Shown here: one piece after another, positions 54,097 to 64,000 of the stretch | Numbering within the stretch: position 1 is the first letter of the stretch | How the letters are laid out: every line of letters starts with the position of its first letter | Source of the DNA: Bacillus spizizenii TU-B-10 | GTDB lineage: Bacteria > Bacillota > Bacilli > Bacillales > Bacillaceae | Length of the DNA stretch: 64,000 nt | NCBI RefSeq assembly: GCF_000227465.1 | Contig: NC_016047.1 | Location: 1,682,857-1,746,856, forward strand | Reading direction: 5' to 3' | Notes under the pieces: generated by a model | What the model was told of the DNA's origin: nothing | What the model saw: only the letters and a program-made list of their open reading frames with translations | Databases searched by the model: none | Translations under genes and position numbers: made by a program

Positions 54097-54690
54097 GTGA
54101 CAAATCGCGATATCGTATGGCATGAAGCCTCTATTACAAAAGAAGAGTATCAGAAAAAAAACAAGCACAAAAGCTCCATTCTCTGGCTGACAGGGTTAAG
54201 CGGTTCAGGCAAATCAACCATTGCCAATGCAACTGCGAGAGAATTGTTTGAGCAGGGCTACCAAGTCATTGTGCTGGACGGGGATAATATCCGTCACGGC
54301 TTAAATAAGGATCTTGGTTTTTCTGATGAAGACCGAAAAGAAAACATCCGCCGAATCGGAGAGGTGGCAAAGCTTTTTGTTCAGCAGGGCACCATTGTGA
54401 TTACTGCTTTTATCTCTCCTTTCCGCGAGGACAGAGAACAGGTTCGCCAGCTTGTGGAAGCAGGCGAATTCAATGAGGTATACATTAAATGCGACCTCGA
54501 TATTTGTGAACAAAGAGATCCGAAAGGGCTCTACAAAAAAGCTAGAAACGGGGAAATTCCGTTCTTTACGGGAATTGATTCTCCTTATGAAGAGCCGGAA
54601 GCACCGGAGCTCGTTCTTGATTCAGGACAGCATGACCGTGAAGCGTGCAAAAATCAGCTGATCGAGTTTGTCAAACAAAAATTGAGCTAA
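54097..54690 (+). CDS. cysC: Adenylyl-sulfate kinase
   Basis: A 197-residue P-loop kinase (older name ylnC) phosphorylating APS to PAPS. Walker A GLSGSGKST (near residues 31-39) and DGDNIRHGLNKDLGF (near 60-74) are diagnostic. The start is GTG after AAGGAGG. Its presence, beside a CysH that can use both substrates, means both APS and PAPS routes may run. Confidence 0.95.
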   Translation: MTNRDIVWHEASITKEEYQKKNKHKSSILWLTGLSGSGKSTIANATARELFEQGYQVIVLDGDNIRHGLNKDLGFSDEDRKENIRRIGEVAKLFVQQGTIVITAFISPFREDREQVRQLVEAGEFNEVYIKCDLDICEQRDPKGLYKKARNGEIPFFTGIDSPYEEPEAPELVLDSGQHDREACKNQLIEFVKQKLS

Positions 54691-54699
54691 ATGTGATCT

Positions 54700-54748
54700 G
54701 CTGTGTTCTTCTCAGATGCCGGAATGCAAGCGAGAACAACATCACAGC
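54700..54748 (+). repeat. Imperfect inverted repeat between cysC and sumT
   Basis: GCTGTG plus TTCTTCTC (54700-54713) can pair, with a bulge and one mismatch, with GAGAACAA and CACAGC (54732-54748). No T-run follows, so it might be a processing or stability element separating the sulfate and siroheme halves. Confidence 0.35.
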
Positions 54749-54788
54749 GAATGTTCTGGAAGAACTCGAATAGATCGGGGGAAATACG

Positions 54789-55562
54789 ATGGGGAAAATA
54801 TATATTGTAGGAGCGGGTCCCGGAGACCCTGATCTGCTCACAATTAAAGCGCTGAAAGCCATTGAAAAAGCTGATGTCATCTTATATGACAGATTAGTAA
54901 ATAAAGAGATTTTACAATATGCCAAAGAGCAAGCAGACCTGATCTACTGCGGGAAGCTTCCAGATTTTCATACGATGAAGCAGGAAACCATCAATCGATT
55001 TCTTGTGAAGTATGCGCAAAAAGGGAAAACCGTTGTCAGACTGAAGGGCGGAGACCCATTTGTGTTCGGCAGAGGAGGGGAAGAAGCGGAATGCCTCTCT
55101 GAAAACGGAATTCCGTTTGAAATCATCCCCGGCATTACATCAGGAATTGCGGCAGCCGCTTATGCCGGGATTCCTGTTACTCATCGGGATGCGGGCTCTA
55201 ACGTCGCTTTTGTAACGGGGCATTATAAAAAAGACGAAGATTTTGAGGAAAAGTGGAAAGCGCTGGCTACAGGAATTGATACACTTGTCATCTATATGGG
55301 TATCAAAAACGTGCAGCAGATTGAAAGAAAACTTCTTGAAAACGGCCGGGACGGTTCTACGCCGGCAGCCTTTATTCACTGGGGAACAACGGACAAGCAA
55401 AAATCTGTTTTTTGTACAGTTGACACCCTTTCAGAAACGGTGATAAAAGAAGACATTAAAAATCCGAGTTTAATTGTCATTGGAAATGTTGTAAATTATC
55501 ACTATAAGCTGGAATGGTTTGAATCTGAGCTGAAAAAACAAGATTTAAGCGAGGCGTTGTAA
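54789..55562 (+). CDS. sumT: Uroporphyrinogen-III C-methyltransferase
   Basis: A 257-residue SAM-dependent enzyme (older name ylnD) that makes precorrin-2, the first step to siroheme, the cofactor of sulfite reductase. The family motifs VGAGPGDPDLLT (6-17) and GGDPFVFGRGGEEAE (near 89-103) are clear. GATCGGGGG before the ATG. It is followed by sirB after two bases. Confidence 0.95.
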   Translation: MGKIYIVGAGPGDPDLLTIKALKAIEKADVILYDRLVNKEILQYAKEQADLIYCGKLPDFHTMKQETINRFLVKYAQKGKTVVRLKGGDPFVFGRGGEEAECLSENGIPFEIIPGITSGIAAAAYAGIPVTHRDAGSNVAFVTGHYKKDEDFEEKWKALATGIDTLVIYMGIKNVQQIERKLLENGRDGSTPAAFIHWGTTDKQKSVFCTVDTLSETVIKEDIKNPSLIVIGNVVNYHYKLEWFESELKKQDLSEAL

Positions 55563-55564
55563 AA

Positions 55565-56350
55565 ATGAAGCAAGCAATTTTATATGTCGGTCACGGCAGC
55601 CGGATAAAAAAGGCGCAGCAAGAAGCCGCAGCCTTTTTGGAAGGATGCAAGGCGCACGTCTCTGCGCCTGTACAGGAAATCAGCTTTTTAGAGCTTCAGG
55701 AGCCGACAATTGAGACAGGGTTTGAAGCATGTGTGAAGAAAGGCGCCACTCATATCGCAGTGGTGCCTCTGCTTCTTTTAACAGCTGCACATGCAAAACA
55801 TGATATTCCCGAAGAAATTGCGCGTGCTGCATCCCGATATCCTTCGGTCCGCGTTTCATACGGAAAGCCGATCGGGATTGACGAAGAAGTAGTCAAAGCT
55901 GTATATCATCGAATGAAAGACATAAGTGTTCCGTATGAAAATGCCAGAGTCGTGCTCATCGGGAGGGGGAGTTCAGATCCCGATGTAAAAAGAGACGTAA
56001 CCGGTATTGCCAATCTCCTTCAAAATATGATTCCGGTGAAGGAAGTCATCCCGTGCTTTTTGACAGCATGCGGCCCGAATTACAAAGAGGTTTTTTCAGA
56101 ACTTAAAAAAGATGACGGCGTGACAACCTTTGTCGTTCCATATTTGCTTTTTACCGGCATGCTGATGAATGAAATCGAACGAGAGGTTCAGACATTAAAG
56201 GCTGATAATCCGAATGTCTACCTTTCTTCCTATATCGGTTTCCACCCTCATGTGAAAAACGCATTTTTGAACCGTGTAAGAGAAACTGCCGAAAATCCCG
56301 AGGGACAATTTGATTTTGACGGAGGTTCATATGCTCCCGCTGCACATTAG
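55565..56350 (+). CDS. sirB: SirB, sirohydrochlorin ferrochelatase
   Basis: A 261-residue CbiX-type chelatase (older name ylnE) that inserts iron into sirohydrochlorin to give siroheme. It has two CbiX repeats; the first contains YVGHGSR (near residue 6) and HAKHDIP with metal-binding His, the second VVLIGRGSSDPD. It overlaps the sirC start by 20 bases. Confidence 0.93.
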   Translation: MKQAILYVGHGSRIKKAQQEAAAFLEGCKAHVSAPVQEISFLELQEPTIETGFEACVKKGATHIAVVPLLLLTAAHAKHDIPEEIARAASRYPSVRVSYGKPIGIDEEVVKAVYHRMKDISVPYENARVVLIGRGSSDPDVKRDVTGIANLLQNMIPVKEVIPCFLTACGPNYKEVFSELKKDDGVTTFVVPYLLFTGMLMNEIEREVQTLKADNPNVYLSSYIGFHPHVKNAFLNRVRETAENPEGQFDFDGGSYAPAAH

Positions 56351-56819
56351 CCTGGAAAAGAAAAAGGTTGTCATTGCGGGCGGCGGCAGCATCGCTCTCA
56401 GAAGGCTCAAAACGGTGCTTTCTGAGGGAGCTGATATTACGCTTGTCAGTCCGGATGTTGAACCGGAAATCAAGCAGATGGCAGACAATCGCCGCATCAG
56501 ATGGGTCAGCCGCACGATTGGAAAAGAAGATTATCTCGATGCTTTTTTGATTATTGCCGCGACGGATAATGCGGCAGTGAACAAAGAAATTGCTCAAACC
56601 GCTTCGCCTTTTCAGCTTGTCAATTGTGTCAGTGAAGCTGAGCTTGGCAACGTGTACATACCGAAAATCGTAAAAAGAGGGCATGTCACGGTGTCAGTTT
56701 CTACAAACGGAGCCAGTCCAAAGCACACAAAGGAGCTGGCAGAAAAAGTGGATGAGCTGATTGACAGCGATTTTGTCACTGAAGTTGACAGGCTTTATCA
56801 GGTAAGAAGAAAGAAATAA
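56331..56819 (+). CDS. sirC: SirC, precorrin-2 dehydrogenase
   Basis: A 162-residue NAD+-dependent enzyme (older name ylnF) oxidising precorrin-2 to sirohydrochlorin. The Rossmann loop is AGGGSIALRRLK (near residues 18-29), and NCVSEAELGN (near 102) is typical. The ATG at 56331 follows GGAGG; the in-frame ATG 21 bases upstream lacks one. The protein is on the short side, lacking the extra C-terminal domain of CysG. End of the operon. Confidence 0.93.
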   Translation: MLPLHISLEKKKVVIAGGGSIALRRLKTVLSEGADITLVSPDVEPEIKQMADNRRIRWVSRTIGKEDYLDAFLIIAATDNAAVNKEIAQTASPFQLVNCVSEAELGNVYIPKIVKRGHVTVSVSTNGASPKHTKELAEKVDELIDSDFVTEVDRLYQVRRKK

Positions 56820-56852
56820 GCCAGAGCACACAATGCCCTGGCTTTTTCTTTA
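56817..56852. terminator. Terminator between convergent sirC and rqcH
   Basis: AGCCAG (56819-56824) and CTGGCT (56838-56843) form a stem with internal GC/GC pairing. A T-rich tract follows on the plus strand, and on the minus strand TTATTTCTTT follows, so it may work both ways. Confidence 0.8.
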
Positions 56853-56858
56853 TGATGC

Positions 56859-58571
56859 TCAGTTTTTTTTCAGCTTGATGACAGTATCTGCATCAGGTGT
56901 GACAAAGACGGTATGCTGGCTGTCATAGGTGACGAAGCCGGGCTTCGCGCCGTTCGGTTTTTTGACATGCCTGATTTTTGTATAATCTACAGGCACTGAA
57001 CTTGAATCTTTGGCTTTTGAAAAATAAGCTGCAATTGTCGCGGCTTCAATAATTGTTTGCTCATCCGGTTCGCTGCTTCTGATTACAACGTGGGAGCCTG
57101 GAATATCCTTCGTGTGAAGCCAAATATCGTCTCTGGCTGCCGCTTTTGTTGTTAAATATTCATTTTGGCGGTTGTTTTTCCCCACTAAAATCGCCAGGCC
57201 TGAAGAGGATTCATATGTTTCTAAAACCGGGTTATGCGGTTTTTGTTTTTTCTGTCCTTTTTGCTGCTTAGGGCGTAAATATTTGCCCTCCACAAGCTCC
57301 TCCCTGATTTCGCTGATATCTCGAGGAGAAGCGGACGAAAGCTGCTGAATCAGCTGATCAAAGTATTCGATCTCTTCCTGCGCCAGCCTGATTTGCTCCT
57401 GGACAACTGCGACCGAATTTTTCGCTTTCTGATACTTCGTGAAGTAGGCCTGAGCGTTTTCAGAAGGCGTTTTGTTCGGGTTTAAAGGAATCGTGATTGT
57501 CGGGCTTTCTTCATCGTAATAGTTGATGACCTCAGCCTGTTTATCACCTTTTTTCAGCATATATAAATTAGCAGTTAAAAGCTCCCCGTAAAGCTGAAAT
57601 TCCTTCGCGTTTTCCGAATACTCCAGTGTTTTCTCTAATTTTTTGATCTTGTTTGCATTTTTCTTCCGTTCATTGACAACAAATCGTTCAAGATCCTGGG
57701 CCTGCTGTTTGACCCGGTCTCGTTCAGCTTTTCCGAAGTAAAAACGGTCGAGCAGCTCGCTTAATGAATCAAAACGGCGCGCTTCGCCTTTTAGATGAGT
57801 CAGCTCCAGCAGGTAAAAATATTCCTTTCCGTTTACGGTTGTAATGTTGGGAATAAAGCTGTGCTCTTTTACTTCGGCAAAAAGCTCCAGCAATGCTTTT
57901 GGCAGTGTGACTTTGTTGGCTAGACCCGCTCTGTGAACCGCTTCTTTGGCAAAGAGCGGAGACACACCTGAAAAGTGTTCAACAATTTGTTTATCCAGCC
58001 GTCCTTCTTGAAAACTGAGATGACGTAAAATATCGTCTTCTGTCGCCTCAAGCGGCGAGATTTTGTTCTGGGCTGGCGGAAGCTTATAATCTTGGCCAGG
58101 CAGTACTGTACGGTAGCTGTTCATTGACGGCGATAAATGCTTAAGCCCGTCGATGATCACATTTTCTGCTCCGTCTGTCAAAATGATATTACTGTGGCGT
58201 CCCATAATTTCTACATAAAGCTTTCGGACGGTTTCATCGCCAATTTCGTTCCGGCTTTTGATATGAAAAATCATAATGCGGTCTAAGCCCGCTTGTTCAA
58301 TTTTTTCAATAAATCCGCCTTCGATATGCTTTCTCAGCAGCATGCAAAACATTGGCGGTTCGCTTGGGTTTTCATAAGCTTGCGTCGTGATGTGCACCCG
58401 TGAATAGCTCGGGTGTGCCGATAATAATAGTTTTTGGTTTTTTCCATTGGCGCGGATGTGAAAAATCACATCGTGCTTATATGGCTGATGGATTTTCGTA
58501 ATTCGTCCGCCCGTCATTTTCTCGTTAAGTTCGTGTGTCATTCCGTATGTAAACATGCCATCAAACGACAT
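56859..58571 (-). CDS. rqcH: RqcH, ribosome-associated quality control factor (NEMF/Rqc2 family)
   Basis: A 570-residue protein (older name yloA) that binds stalled 50S-peptidyl-tRNA and recruits tRNA-Ala to add C-terminal alanine tails marking the chain for degradation. NFACT-N domain (about 1-170) with the key Asp97-Arg98 pair, HhH region, long coiled coil (about 270-420) and C-terminal NFACT-R domain with [15 protein letters not shown] (near 470). The ATG at 58571 has GAGGGTG eight bases upstream; a TTG six bases earlier is too close to it. It is also related to fibronectin-binding proteins. Confidence 0.95.
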   Translation of the reverse strand: MSFDGMFTYGMTHELNEKMTGGRITKIHQPYKHDVIFHIRANGKNQKLLLSAHPSYSRVHITTQAYENPSEPPMFCMLLRKHIEGGFIEKIEQAGLDRIMIFHIKSRNEIGDETVRKLYVEIMGRHSNIILTDGAENVIIDGLKHLSPSMNSYRTVLPGQDYKLPPAQNKISPLEATEDDILRHLSFQEGRLDKQIVEHFSGVSPLFAKEAVHRAGLANKVTLPKALLELFAEVKEHSFIPNITTVNGKEYFYLLELTHLKGEARRFDSLSELLDRFYFGKAERDRVKQQAQDLERFVVNERKKNANKIKKLEKTLEYSENAKEFQLYGELLTANLYMLKKGDKQAEVINYYDEESPTITIPLNPNKTPSENAQAYFTKYQKAKNSVAVVQEQIRLAQEEIEYFDQLIQQLSSASPRDISEIREELVEGKYLRPKQQKGQKKQKPHNPVLETYESSSGLAILVGKNNRQNEYLTTKAAARDDIWLHTKDIPGSHVVIRSSEPDEQTIIEAATIAAYFSKAKDSSSVPVDYTKIRHVKKPNGAKPGFVTYDSQHTVFVTPDADTVIKLKKN

Positions 58572-58607
58572 ATGCAATACACCCTCTCATTCTTCCTGCA
58601 TTCGATA

Positions 58608-58636
58608 ATTATAGCATGAAATGGGACGAGTCAGAA
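58608..58636 (-). promoter_or_regulatory. Predicted promoter of rqcH
   Basis: On the minus strand, TTCTGA (58636-58631) and TGC-TATAAT (-10 at 58613-58608) form an extended -10 promoter with a weak -35. Confidence 0.6.
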
Positions 58637-58668
58637 TAAGCATGCTTATAGAGTGATATCTCTATAAG
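58636..58668. repeat. Two overlapping perfect palindromes in the rqcH-yloB divergent region
   Basis: ATAAGCATGCTTAT (58636-58649) is a perfect 14-bp palindrome. CTTATAGAG (58645-58653) and CTCTATAAG (58660-58668) form a perfect 9-bp inverted repeat around TGATAT. They share CTTAT. The position next to the rqcH -35 and upstream of yloB suggests a regulatory site; no known regulator is recognised. Confidence 0.6.
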
Positions 58669-58692
58669 AGAGCAGGGGAGTGGACGAGCGGA

Positions 58693-61365
58693 ATGAAGTT
58701 TCATGAAATGGGACAAACAGATTTACTAGAGGCAACCAATACGTCCATGAAACAAGGATTAACAGAAAAAGAGGTGAAAAAACGCCTCGATAAGCATGGA
58801 CCAAACGAGCTGCAAGAAGGAAAAAAAACATCAGCGCTTCTCTTGTTTTTCGCGCAGTTCAAAGATTTTATGGTGCTTGTGCTTTTGGCGGCAACGTTAA
58901 TCTCAGGATTTCTTGGTGAATACGTAGACGCGGTTGCGATTATTGCGATTGTGTTTGTGAATGGCATACTCGGTTTCTTTCAAGAAAGGCGGGCTGAGCA
59001 ATCTCTTCAGGCTTTAAAAGAGCTTTCAACACCGCATGTCATGGCGCTCAGGGAAGGAAGCTGGACAAAGATTCCTTCTAAGGAACTTGTGCCGGGCGAT
59101 ATTGTGAAATTTACGAGCGGTGACAGGATTGGAGCAGACGTTCGAATTGTCGAAGCAAGAAGCCTTGAAATAGAAGAATCAGCGCTGACTGGGGAATCCA
59201 TCCCGGTTGTGAAGCATGCCGATAAATTGAAAAAACCGGATGTTTCGCTCGGCGATATTACGAATATGGCATTTATGGGAACGATTGTGACCCGTGGCAG
59301 CGGTGTCGGGGTTGTCGTCGGCACCGGAATGAATACGGCAATGGGCAAAATTGCCGACATGCTTGAATCGGCAGGGACACTGTCAACCCCGCTGCAAAGA
59401 AGACTGGAGCAGCTCGGGAAGATTTTAATTGTTGTTGCATTGCTTCTGACGGTACTTGTCGTTGCTGTCGGTGTCATCCAGGGTCATGATCTGTACAGCA
59501 TGTTTTTAGCGGGTGTGTCGTTAGCAGTAGCCGCGATTCCGGAGGGGCTCCCGGCGATTGTAACTGTGGCGCTGTCGCTTGGCGTACAGCGAATGATTAA
59601 GCAAAAATCAATCGTAAGAAAGCTCCCTGCGGTTGAAACGCTTGGGTGTGCGTCTATCATTTGTTCGGATAAAACAGGGACAATGACGCAAAACAAAATG
59701 ACGGTGACACATGTCTGGTCCGGAGGGAAAACATGGAGAGTGACGGGGGCAGGCTATGAACCGAAAGGAAGCTTCACACTGAACGAAAAAGAGGTCAGTG
59801 TGAATGAGCATATACCGCTTCAGCAGATGCTCCTGTTCGGAGCGCTTTGTAACAACTCCAATATTGAGAAAAGAGACGGTGAATATGTGCTTGACGGAGA
59901 TCCAACAGAGGGAGCGCTGCTCACCGCGGCAAGAAAAGGCGGTTTTTCCAAGGAATTTGTTGACTCTCATTACCGGGTGATTGAAGAGTTTCCGTTTGAT
60001 TCAGCACGGAAAATGATGACTGTCATTGTAGAGGATCAGGACAGAAAGCGGTATATCATTACAAAAGGTGCACCAGATGTACTGATGCAACGCTCTTCCC
60101 GTATTTTTTATGACGGCTCAGCAGCTCTTTTCTCAAATGAGAGAAAAGCAGAAACAGAGGCGGTATTAAGACATCTGGCATCCCAGGCGCTCAGAACGAT
60201 AGCGGTCGCCTACAGGCCGATAAAAGCAGGTGAAACACCGTCTATGGAGCAGGCTGAGAAAGATCTGACGATGCTCGGTCTTTCGGGCATTATTGATCCG
60301 CCGCGGCCGGAAGTCAGACAGGCGATTAAAGAATGCCGTGAAGCAGGAATTAAGACCGTTATGATTACAGGCGATCATGTGGAGACAGCTAAAGCGATAG
60401 CGAAAGACTTGCGCCTCCTTCCGAAAAACGGCAAAATCATGGACGGCAAGATGCTGAATGAACTTTCTCAAGAAGAACTTTCTAATGTGGTGGAGGATGT
60501 GTATGTATTTGCCCGCGTTTCTCCTGAGCATAAACTGAAAATCGTAAAAGCCTATCAGGAAAACGGGCATATTGTGGCGATGACGGGAGACGGCGTCAAT
60601 GACGCCCCAGCCATTAAACAAGCTGACATCGGAGTCGCTATGGGTATTACAGGGACAGATGTGGCCAAAGAAGCGTCATCCCTTGTTCTCGTGGATGATA
60701 ATTTTGCAACGATCAAATCTGCGATAAAAGAGGGCAGAAACATCTATGAAAATATCAGAAAGTTTATCAGATATCTGTTGGCTTCTAACGTCGGAGAAAT
60801 TCTTGTCATGCTGTTTGCGATGCTGCTTGCCCTTCCTTTGCCGCTCGTGCCGATTCAGATTTTGTGGGTCAACTTGGTGACGGACGGATTGCCGGCAATG
60901 GCTCTCGGCATGGATCAGCCGGAAGGAGACGTGATGAAACGGAAGCCCCGTCATCCGAAAGAAGGGGTGTTTGCCCGCAAGCTTGGATGGAAGGTCGTCT
61001 CCAGAGGTTTTTTGATCGGAGCTGCCACTATTTTAGCGTTTATCATTGTGTATCACCGGAATCCGGAGAATTTGGCTTATGCCCAGACGATTGCGTTTGC
61101 CACTTTGGTGCTGGCTCAGCTTATTCACGTTTTTGACTGTCGCAGCGAGACCTCTGTTTTTTCCAGAAATCCGTTTCAAAATCTATACTTACTCGGCGCA
61201 GTATTGTCATCAATTTTGCTGATGCTTGTTGTGATCTACTATCCGCCGCTTCAGCCAATTTTCCATACCGTTGCCATCACGCCTGGAGACTGGATGCTCG
61301 TCATCGGCATGTCCGCCATCCCTACTTTTTTGCTGGCTGGGTCACTTTTGACAAGAAAAAAATAA
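58693..61365 (+). CDS. yloB: YloB, P-type calcium-transporting ATPase
   Basis: An 890-residue P2A-type ATPase of the SERCA/PMR1 kind, a membrane calcium pump reported to be active in sporulating B. subtilis. An N-terminal cation-ATPase domain precedes about ten membrane helices. The actuator motif LTGES (near 171), the phosphorylation site CSDKTGTMT with Asp326, and the hinge GDGVNDAPA (near 635) are intact. The calcium-site helix PEGLP (near 283) and NLVTDGLPA (near 728) are also present. GGGGAGTGG before the ATG. It is transcribed divergently from rqcH. Confidence 0.94.
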   Translation: MKFHEMGQTDLLEATNTSMKQGLTEKEVKKRLDKHGPNELQEGKKTSALLLFFAQFKDFMVLVLLAATLISGFLGEYVDAVAIIAIVFVNGILGFFQERRAEQSLQALKELSTPHVMALREGSWTKIPSKELVPGDIVKFTSGDRIGADVRIVEARSLEIEESALTGESIPVVKHADKLKKPDVSLGDITNMAFMGTIVTRGSGVGVVVGTGMNTAMGKIADMLESAGTLSTPLQRRLEQLGKILIVVALLLTVLVVAVGVIQGHDLYSMFLAGVSLAVAAIPEGLPAIVTVALSLGVQRMIKQKSIVRKLPAVETLGCASIICSDKTGTMTQNKMTVTHVWSGGKTWRVTGAGYEPKGSFTLNEKEVSVNEHIPLQQMLLFGALCNNSNIEKRDGEYVLDGDPTEGALLTAARKGGFSKEFVDSHYRVIEEFPFDSARKMMTVIVEDQDRKRYIITKGAPDVLMQRSSRIFYDGSAALFSNERKAETEAVLRHLASQALRTIAVAYRPIKAGETPSMEQAEKDLTMLGLSGIIDPPRPEVRQAIKECREAGIKTVMITGDHVETAKAIAKDLRLLPKNGKIMDGKMLNELSQEELSNVVEDVYVFARVSPEHKLKIVKAYQENGHIVAMTGDGVNDAPAIKQADIGVAMGITGTDVAKEASSLVLVDDNFATIKSAIKEGRNIYENIRKFIRYLLASNVGEILVMLFAMLLALPLPLVPIQILWVNLVTDGLPAMALGMDQPEGDVMKRKPRHPKEGVFARKLGWKVVSRGFLIGAATILAFIIVYHRNPENLAYAQTIAFATLVLAQLIHVFDCRSETSVFSRNPFQNLYLLGAVLSSILLMLVVIYYPPLQPIFHTVAITPGDWMLVIGMSAIPTFLLAGSLLTRKK

Positions 61366-61381
61366 ATTCATATGATATAAT
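61348..61381 (+). promoter_or_regulatory. Candidate promoter of yloC inside the end of yloB
   Basis: TTGACA (61348-61353) and TGA-TATAAT (-10 at 61376-61381) are both perfect hexamers but 22 bp apart; the extended TG may make the -35 unnecessary. Confidence 0.5.
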
Positions 61382-61385
61382 CTTA

Positions 61386-61417
61386 GGGGTAATAGCATGT
61401 CTATTGCCCTTTTATTA
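61386..61417 (+). terminator. Hairpin after yloB
   Basis: GGGTAATAG pairs with CTATTGCCC (one T-G pair), followed by TTTTATT. It could end yloB transcripts or sit at the 5' end of the yloC transcript. Confidence 0.65.
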
Positions 61418-61447
61418 TGAGAACAGGGAAGAATTGGGTGTTTTAAA

Positions 61448-62323
61448 ATGATACGAAGTATGACAGGCTTCGGCAGTGCAAGCAAAACACAAGATGATCT
61501 CTCTGTAAGCGTTGAACTTAAATCTGTGAACTACAGGTTTAAAGAAGTGAACGCTCGTTTGCCAAGGCCTTTGCTATATTTTGAAGATAAGCTGAAACAG
61601 ACCATTCTGCAGCATATCCAGCGCGGAAGAATTGAGCTTTTCGTATCAGTTGACAGCGATATGCTTGTAGAGAAAAGGCTTGAAATTGATTGGCCGCTGC
61701 TTGATGAGTTTGTCGCAGCTGCGGGAAATATGAAGAAGCGGTATCAATTGTCTGCAGAGCCTGATGTAATGGATTTCTTTAAGCTTGACCATGTCGTCCA
61801 GATTCATGAAGAACAAACGCAAAATGACAAGCTGGAGGCGTTAATCACCGCTGCTGCAGAGGAAGCGGTAAAAGGTCTCTGTAAAATGCGTGAAAAAGAG
61901 GGGCTGCTTTTAGCGAAAGACTGCCTGAAGCATATTGATCAGCTTGAAGAGCTGGTGAAAGAAACTGAATTGCTGGCAGCGGATGTCGTATCTCGTTATC
62001 GGGAACGGCTGTACGCCAGAATAAAAGAATGGACTGAAGATGTATTAGACGAGAGCCGGCTTGTAACAGAATGTGCAATTTTTGCAGACCGCTCTGATAT
62101 TACTGAAGAGATTACCAGGCTGAAGAGCCACTTCGCCCAGTTTCGTGATATATTAGCTGGTGGCGGAGCTGTCGGGCGCAAACTCGACTTTCTCGTTCAG
62201 GAGCTGAATCGGGAAGCAAATACAATTGGCTCAAAAGCAAATGATCATCAGATCACAAAGCTTGTCGTCGAAATGAAAAGTTCTATTGAAAAAATAAAAG
62301 AACAAGTGCAAAATATAGAATAG
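61448..62323 (+). CDS. yloC: YloC, YicC-family endoribonuclease
   Basis: A 291-residue YicC/YloC-family protein. It starts with the signature MIRSMTGFGSA, has the N-terminal YicC domain (about 1-155) with ELKSVNYRFKE, and a C-terminal DUF1732 domain (about 205-290) with EINRE-like LVQELNREANTIGSK. Members are now known as endoribonucleases. Usually found, as here, upstream of remA-gmk-rpoZ. Confidence 0.9.
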   Translation: MIRSMTGFGSASKTQDDLSVSVELKSVNYRFKEVNARLPRPLLYFEDKLKQTILQHIQRGRIELFVSVDSDMLVEKRLEIDWPLLDEFVAAAGNMKKRYQLSAEPDVMDFFKLDHVVQIHEEQTQNDKLEALITAAAEEAVKGLCKMREKEGLLLAKDCLKHIDQLEELVKETELLAADVVSRYRERLYARIKEWTEDVLDESRLVTECAIFADRSDITEEITRLKSHFAQFRDILAGGGAVGRKLDFLVQELNREANTIGSKANDHQITKLVVEMKSSIEKIKEQVQNIE

Positions 62324-62338
62324 TGACTGTGCGTATTG

Positions 62339-62366
62339 TTTACAGACGGTCTTACTAGGCTAAACT
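62339..62366 (+). promoter_or_regulatory. Candidate promoter of remA
   Basis: TTTACA (62339-62344), 16 bp, TAAACT (62361-62366), 34 bases before the remA start. Confidence 0.5.
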
Positions 62367-62399
62367 AGAGACGTCTATTTTACAGGGGGAACGTAGAAG

Positions 62400-63291
<892 letters not shown>

Positions 63292-63294
63292 CCA

Positions 63295-63498
63295 ATGTTA
63301 GATCCATCAATTGACTCTTTAATGAATAAATTAGATTCCAAATACACGCTCGTGACTGTTTCTGCGAGACGTGCCCGAGAAATGCAAATCAAAAAAGACC
63401 AAATGATTGAACATACGATTTCACACAAATATGTAGGCAAAGCTTTAGAAGAAATTGATGCAGGCCTGCTTTCGTTTGAAAAGGAAGACCGCGAATAG
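63295..63498 (+). CDS. rpoZ: RNA polymerase omega subunit
   Basis: A 67-residue omega subunit (older name yloH) that assists beta-prime folding. The sequence [15 protein letters not shown] (about 19-33) is the conserved omega core. It follows gmk by three bases and is followed by a terminator. Confidence 0.95.
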   Translation: MLDPSIDSLMNKLDSKYTLVTVSARRAREMQIKKDQMIEHTISHKYVGKALEEIDAGLLSFEKEDRE

Positions 63499-63507
63499 TA
63501 GCACAAG

Positions 63508-63543
63508 TAGCAACCTATATCATGTAGGTTGTTATTTTTTTCC
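63508..63543 (+). terminator. Terminator after rpoZ
   Basis: AGCAACCTA (63509-63517) pairs with TAGGTTGTT beyond the loop TATCATG, then T7. Confidence 0.85.
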
Positions 63544-63579
63544 GTGCGGTTTTTGTAAAGTGCAGAGGGGGAGAAGTCA

Positions 63580-64000
63580 TTGCTTAACAATCGAAATGTG
63601 TTACTTTGCGTGAGCGGGGGCATCGCTGTTTATAAAGCCTGTGCGTTAACGAGCAAGCTGGTTCAGGCAGGAGCAAATGTCAAAGTGATTATGACTGAAT
63701 CAGCTTGCCGATTCGTTTCACCGCTGACATTTCAGGCATTGAGCCGCCACGAAGTCTATACAGATACATTTAAAGAACAAAATCCAAGCGTCATTTCTCA
63801 TATTGATGCCGCAGACTGGGCCGAATTGGTTATCGTGGCGCCGGCTACGGCTAATGTGATTGGAAAACTGGCAAACGGTATCGCTGATGATATGCTGACG
63901 ACAACATTGTTAGCAGCAACGGCTCCCGTGTGGATCGCGCCGGCGATGAATGTTCACATGTATGACCATCCGGCAGTTAAACGAAATATCTCTGTTCTTT
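63580..64000 (+). CDS. coaBC: CoaBC, phosphopantothenoylcysteine synthetase/decarboxylase (5' part)
   Basis: The first 140 codons of a bifunctional coenzyme A enzyme (usual length about 400; older name yloI); the frame is open to the window end. The visible part is the FMN-dependent CoaC decarboxylase domain, with SGGIAVYKA (near residue 12), the catalytic histidine in ISHIDAADWA (near 74) and PAMNVHMYDHP (near 120). The start is TTG at 63580, six bases after GGGGGAG. The synthetase half (CoaB) lies beyond the window. Confidence 0.93.
   Translation, partial: MLNNRNVLLCVSGGIAVYKACALTSKLVQAGANVKVIMTESACRFVSPLTFQALSRHEVYTDTFKEQNPSVISHIDAADWAELVIVAPATANVIGKLANGIADDMLTTTLLAATAPVWIAPAMNVHMYDHPAVKRNISVL

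Noticed and set aside
56151..56684. 177-codon minus-strand frame over sirB/sirC
   Set aside because: Antisense to two conserved genes that fit their families along their whole length.

Overview
The window is ordinary, well-conserved chromosome from a member of the Bacillus subtilis group. Gene content, order, protein lengths and landmark sites all fit: the 22-bp spoIIG promoter spacer, the pro-sigma-E leader, SpoVD Cys332/Cys351 and RqcH Asp97/Arg98. Many small protein differences from what I remember of strain 168 suggest a close relative rather than 168 itself, but I could not run a comparison. I saw no phage, insertion sequence, CRISPR array, tRNA or rRNA.

Layout. 1-702: end of bshC (bacillithiol synthesis). 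717-19746: division and cell-wall cluster mraZ-rsmH-ftsL-pbpB-spoVD-murE-mraY-murD-spoVE-murG-murB-divIB-ylxW-ylxX-sbp-ftsA-ftsZ, which makes lipid II, the septal synthases for growth and sporulation, and the Z-ring. 20005-24306: bpr, a large secreted protease. 24363-27177: spoIIGA-sigE-sigG, the compartment sigma factors with the protease that activates sigma-E. 27283-33150: ylmA; the TPP-riboswitch gene ylmB; ylmC; and ylmD-ylmE-sepF-ylmG-ylmH. 33244-38845: divIVA, T-box-controlled ileS, ylyA, lspA, ylyB. 38842-50773: the complete pyr operon pyrR-P-B-C-AA-AB-K-D-F-E with three PyrR attenuators. 50796-56850: S-box-controlled sulfate assimilation and siroheme operon cysH-cysP-sat-cysC-sumT-sirB-sirC. 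56859-58571: rqcH on the minus strand, the only gene on that strand. 58693-64000: yloB, yloC, remA, gmk, rpoZ and the start of coaBC.

Control is unusually rich in RNA elements: a TPP riboswitch, an SAM-I riboswitch, an isoleucine T-box and three PyrR-binding attenuators. Many operon genes overlap by 4-32 nt, implying translational coupling.

I did not find a new multi-gene system. The items most worth a second look are: a probable imported, AT-rich segment in the PBP2B transpeptidase domain; loss of three of the four expected zinc-ligand cysteines at the C-terminus of IleS; a 10-bp-phased GTGG array before mraZ; two overlapping perfect palindromes between the divergent genes rqcH and yloB; and perfect hairpins without classical U-tracts inside the murein cluster.
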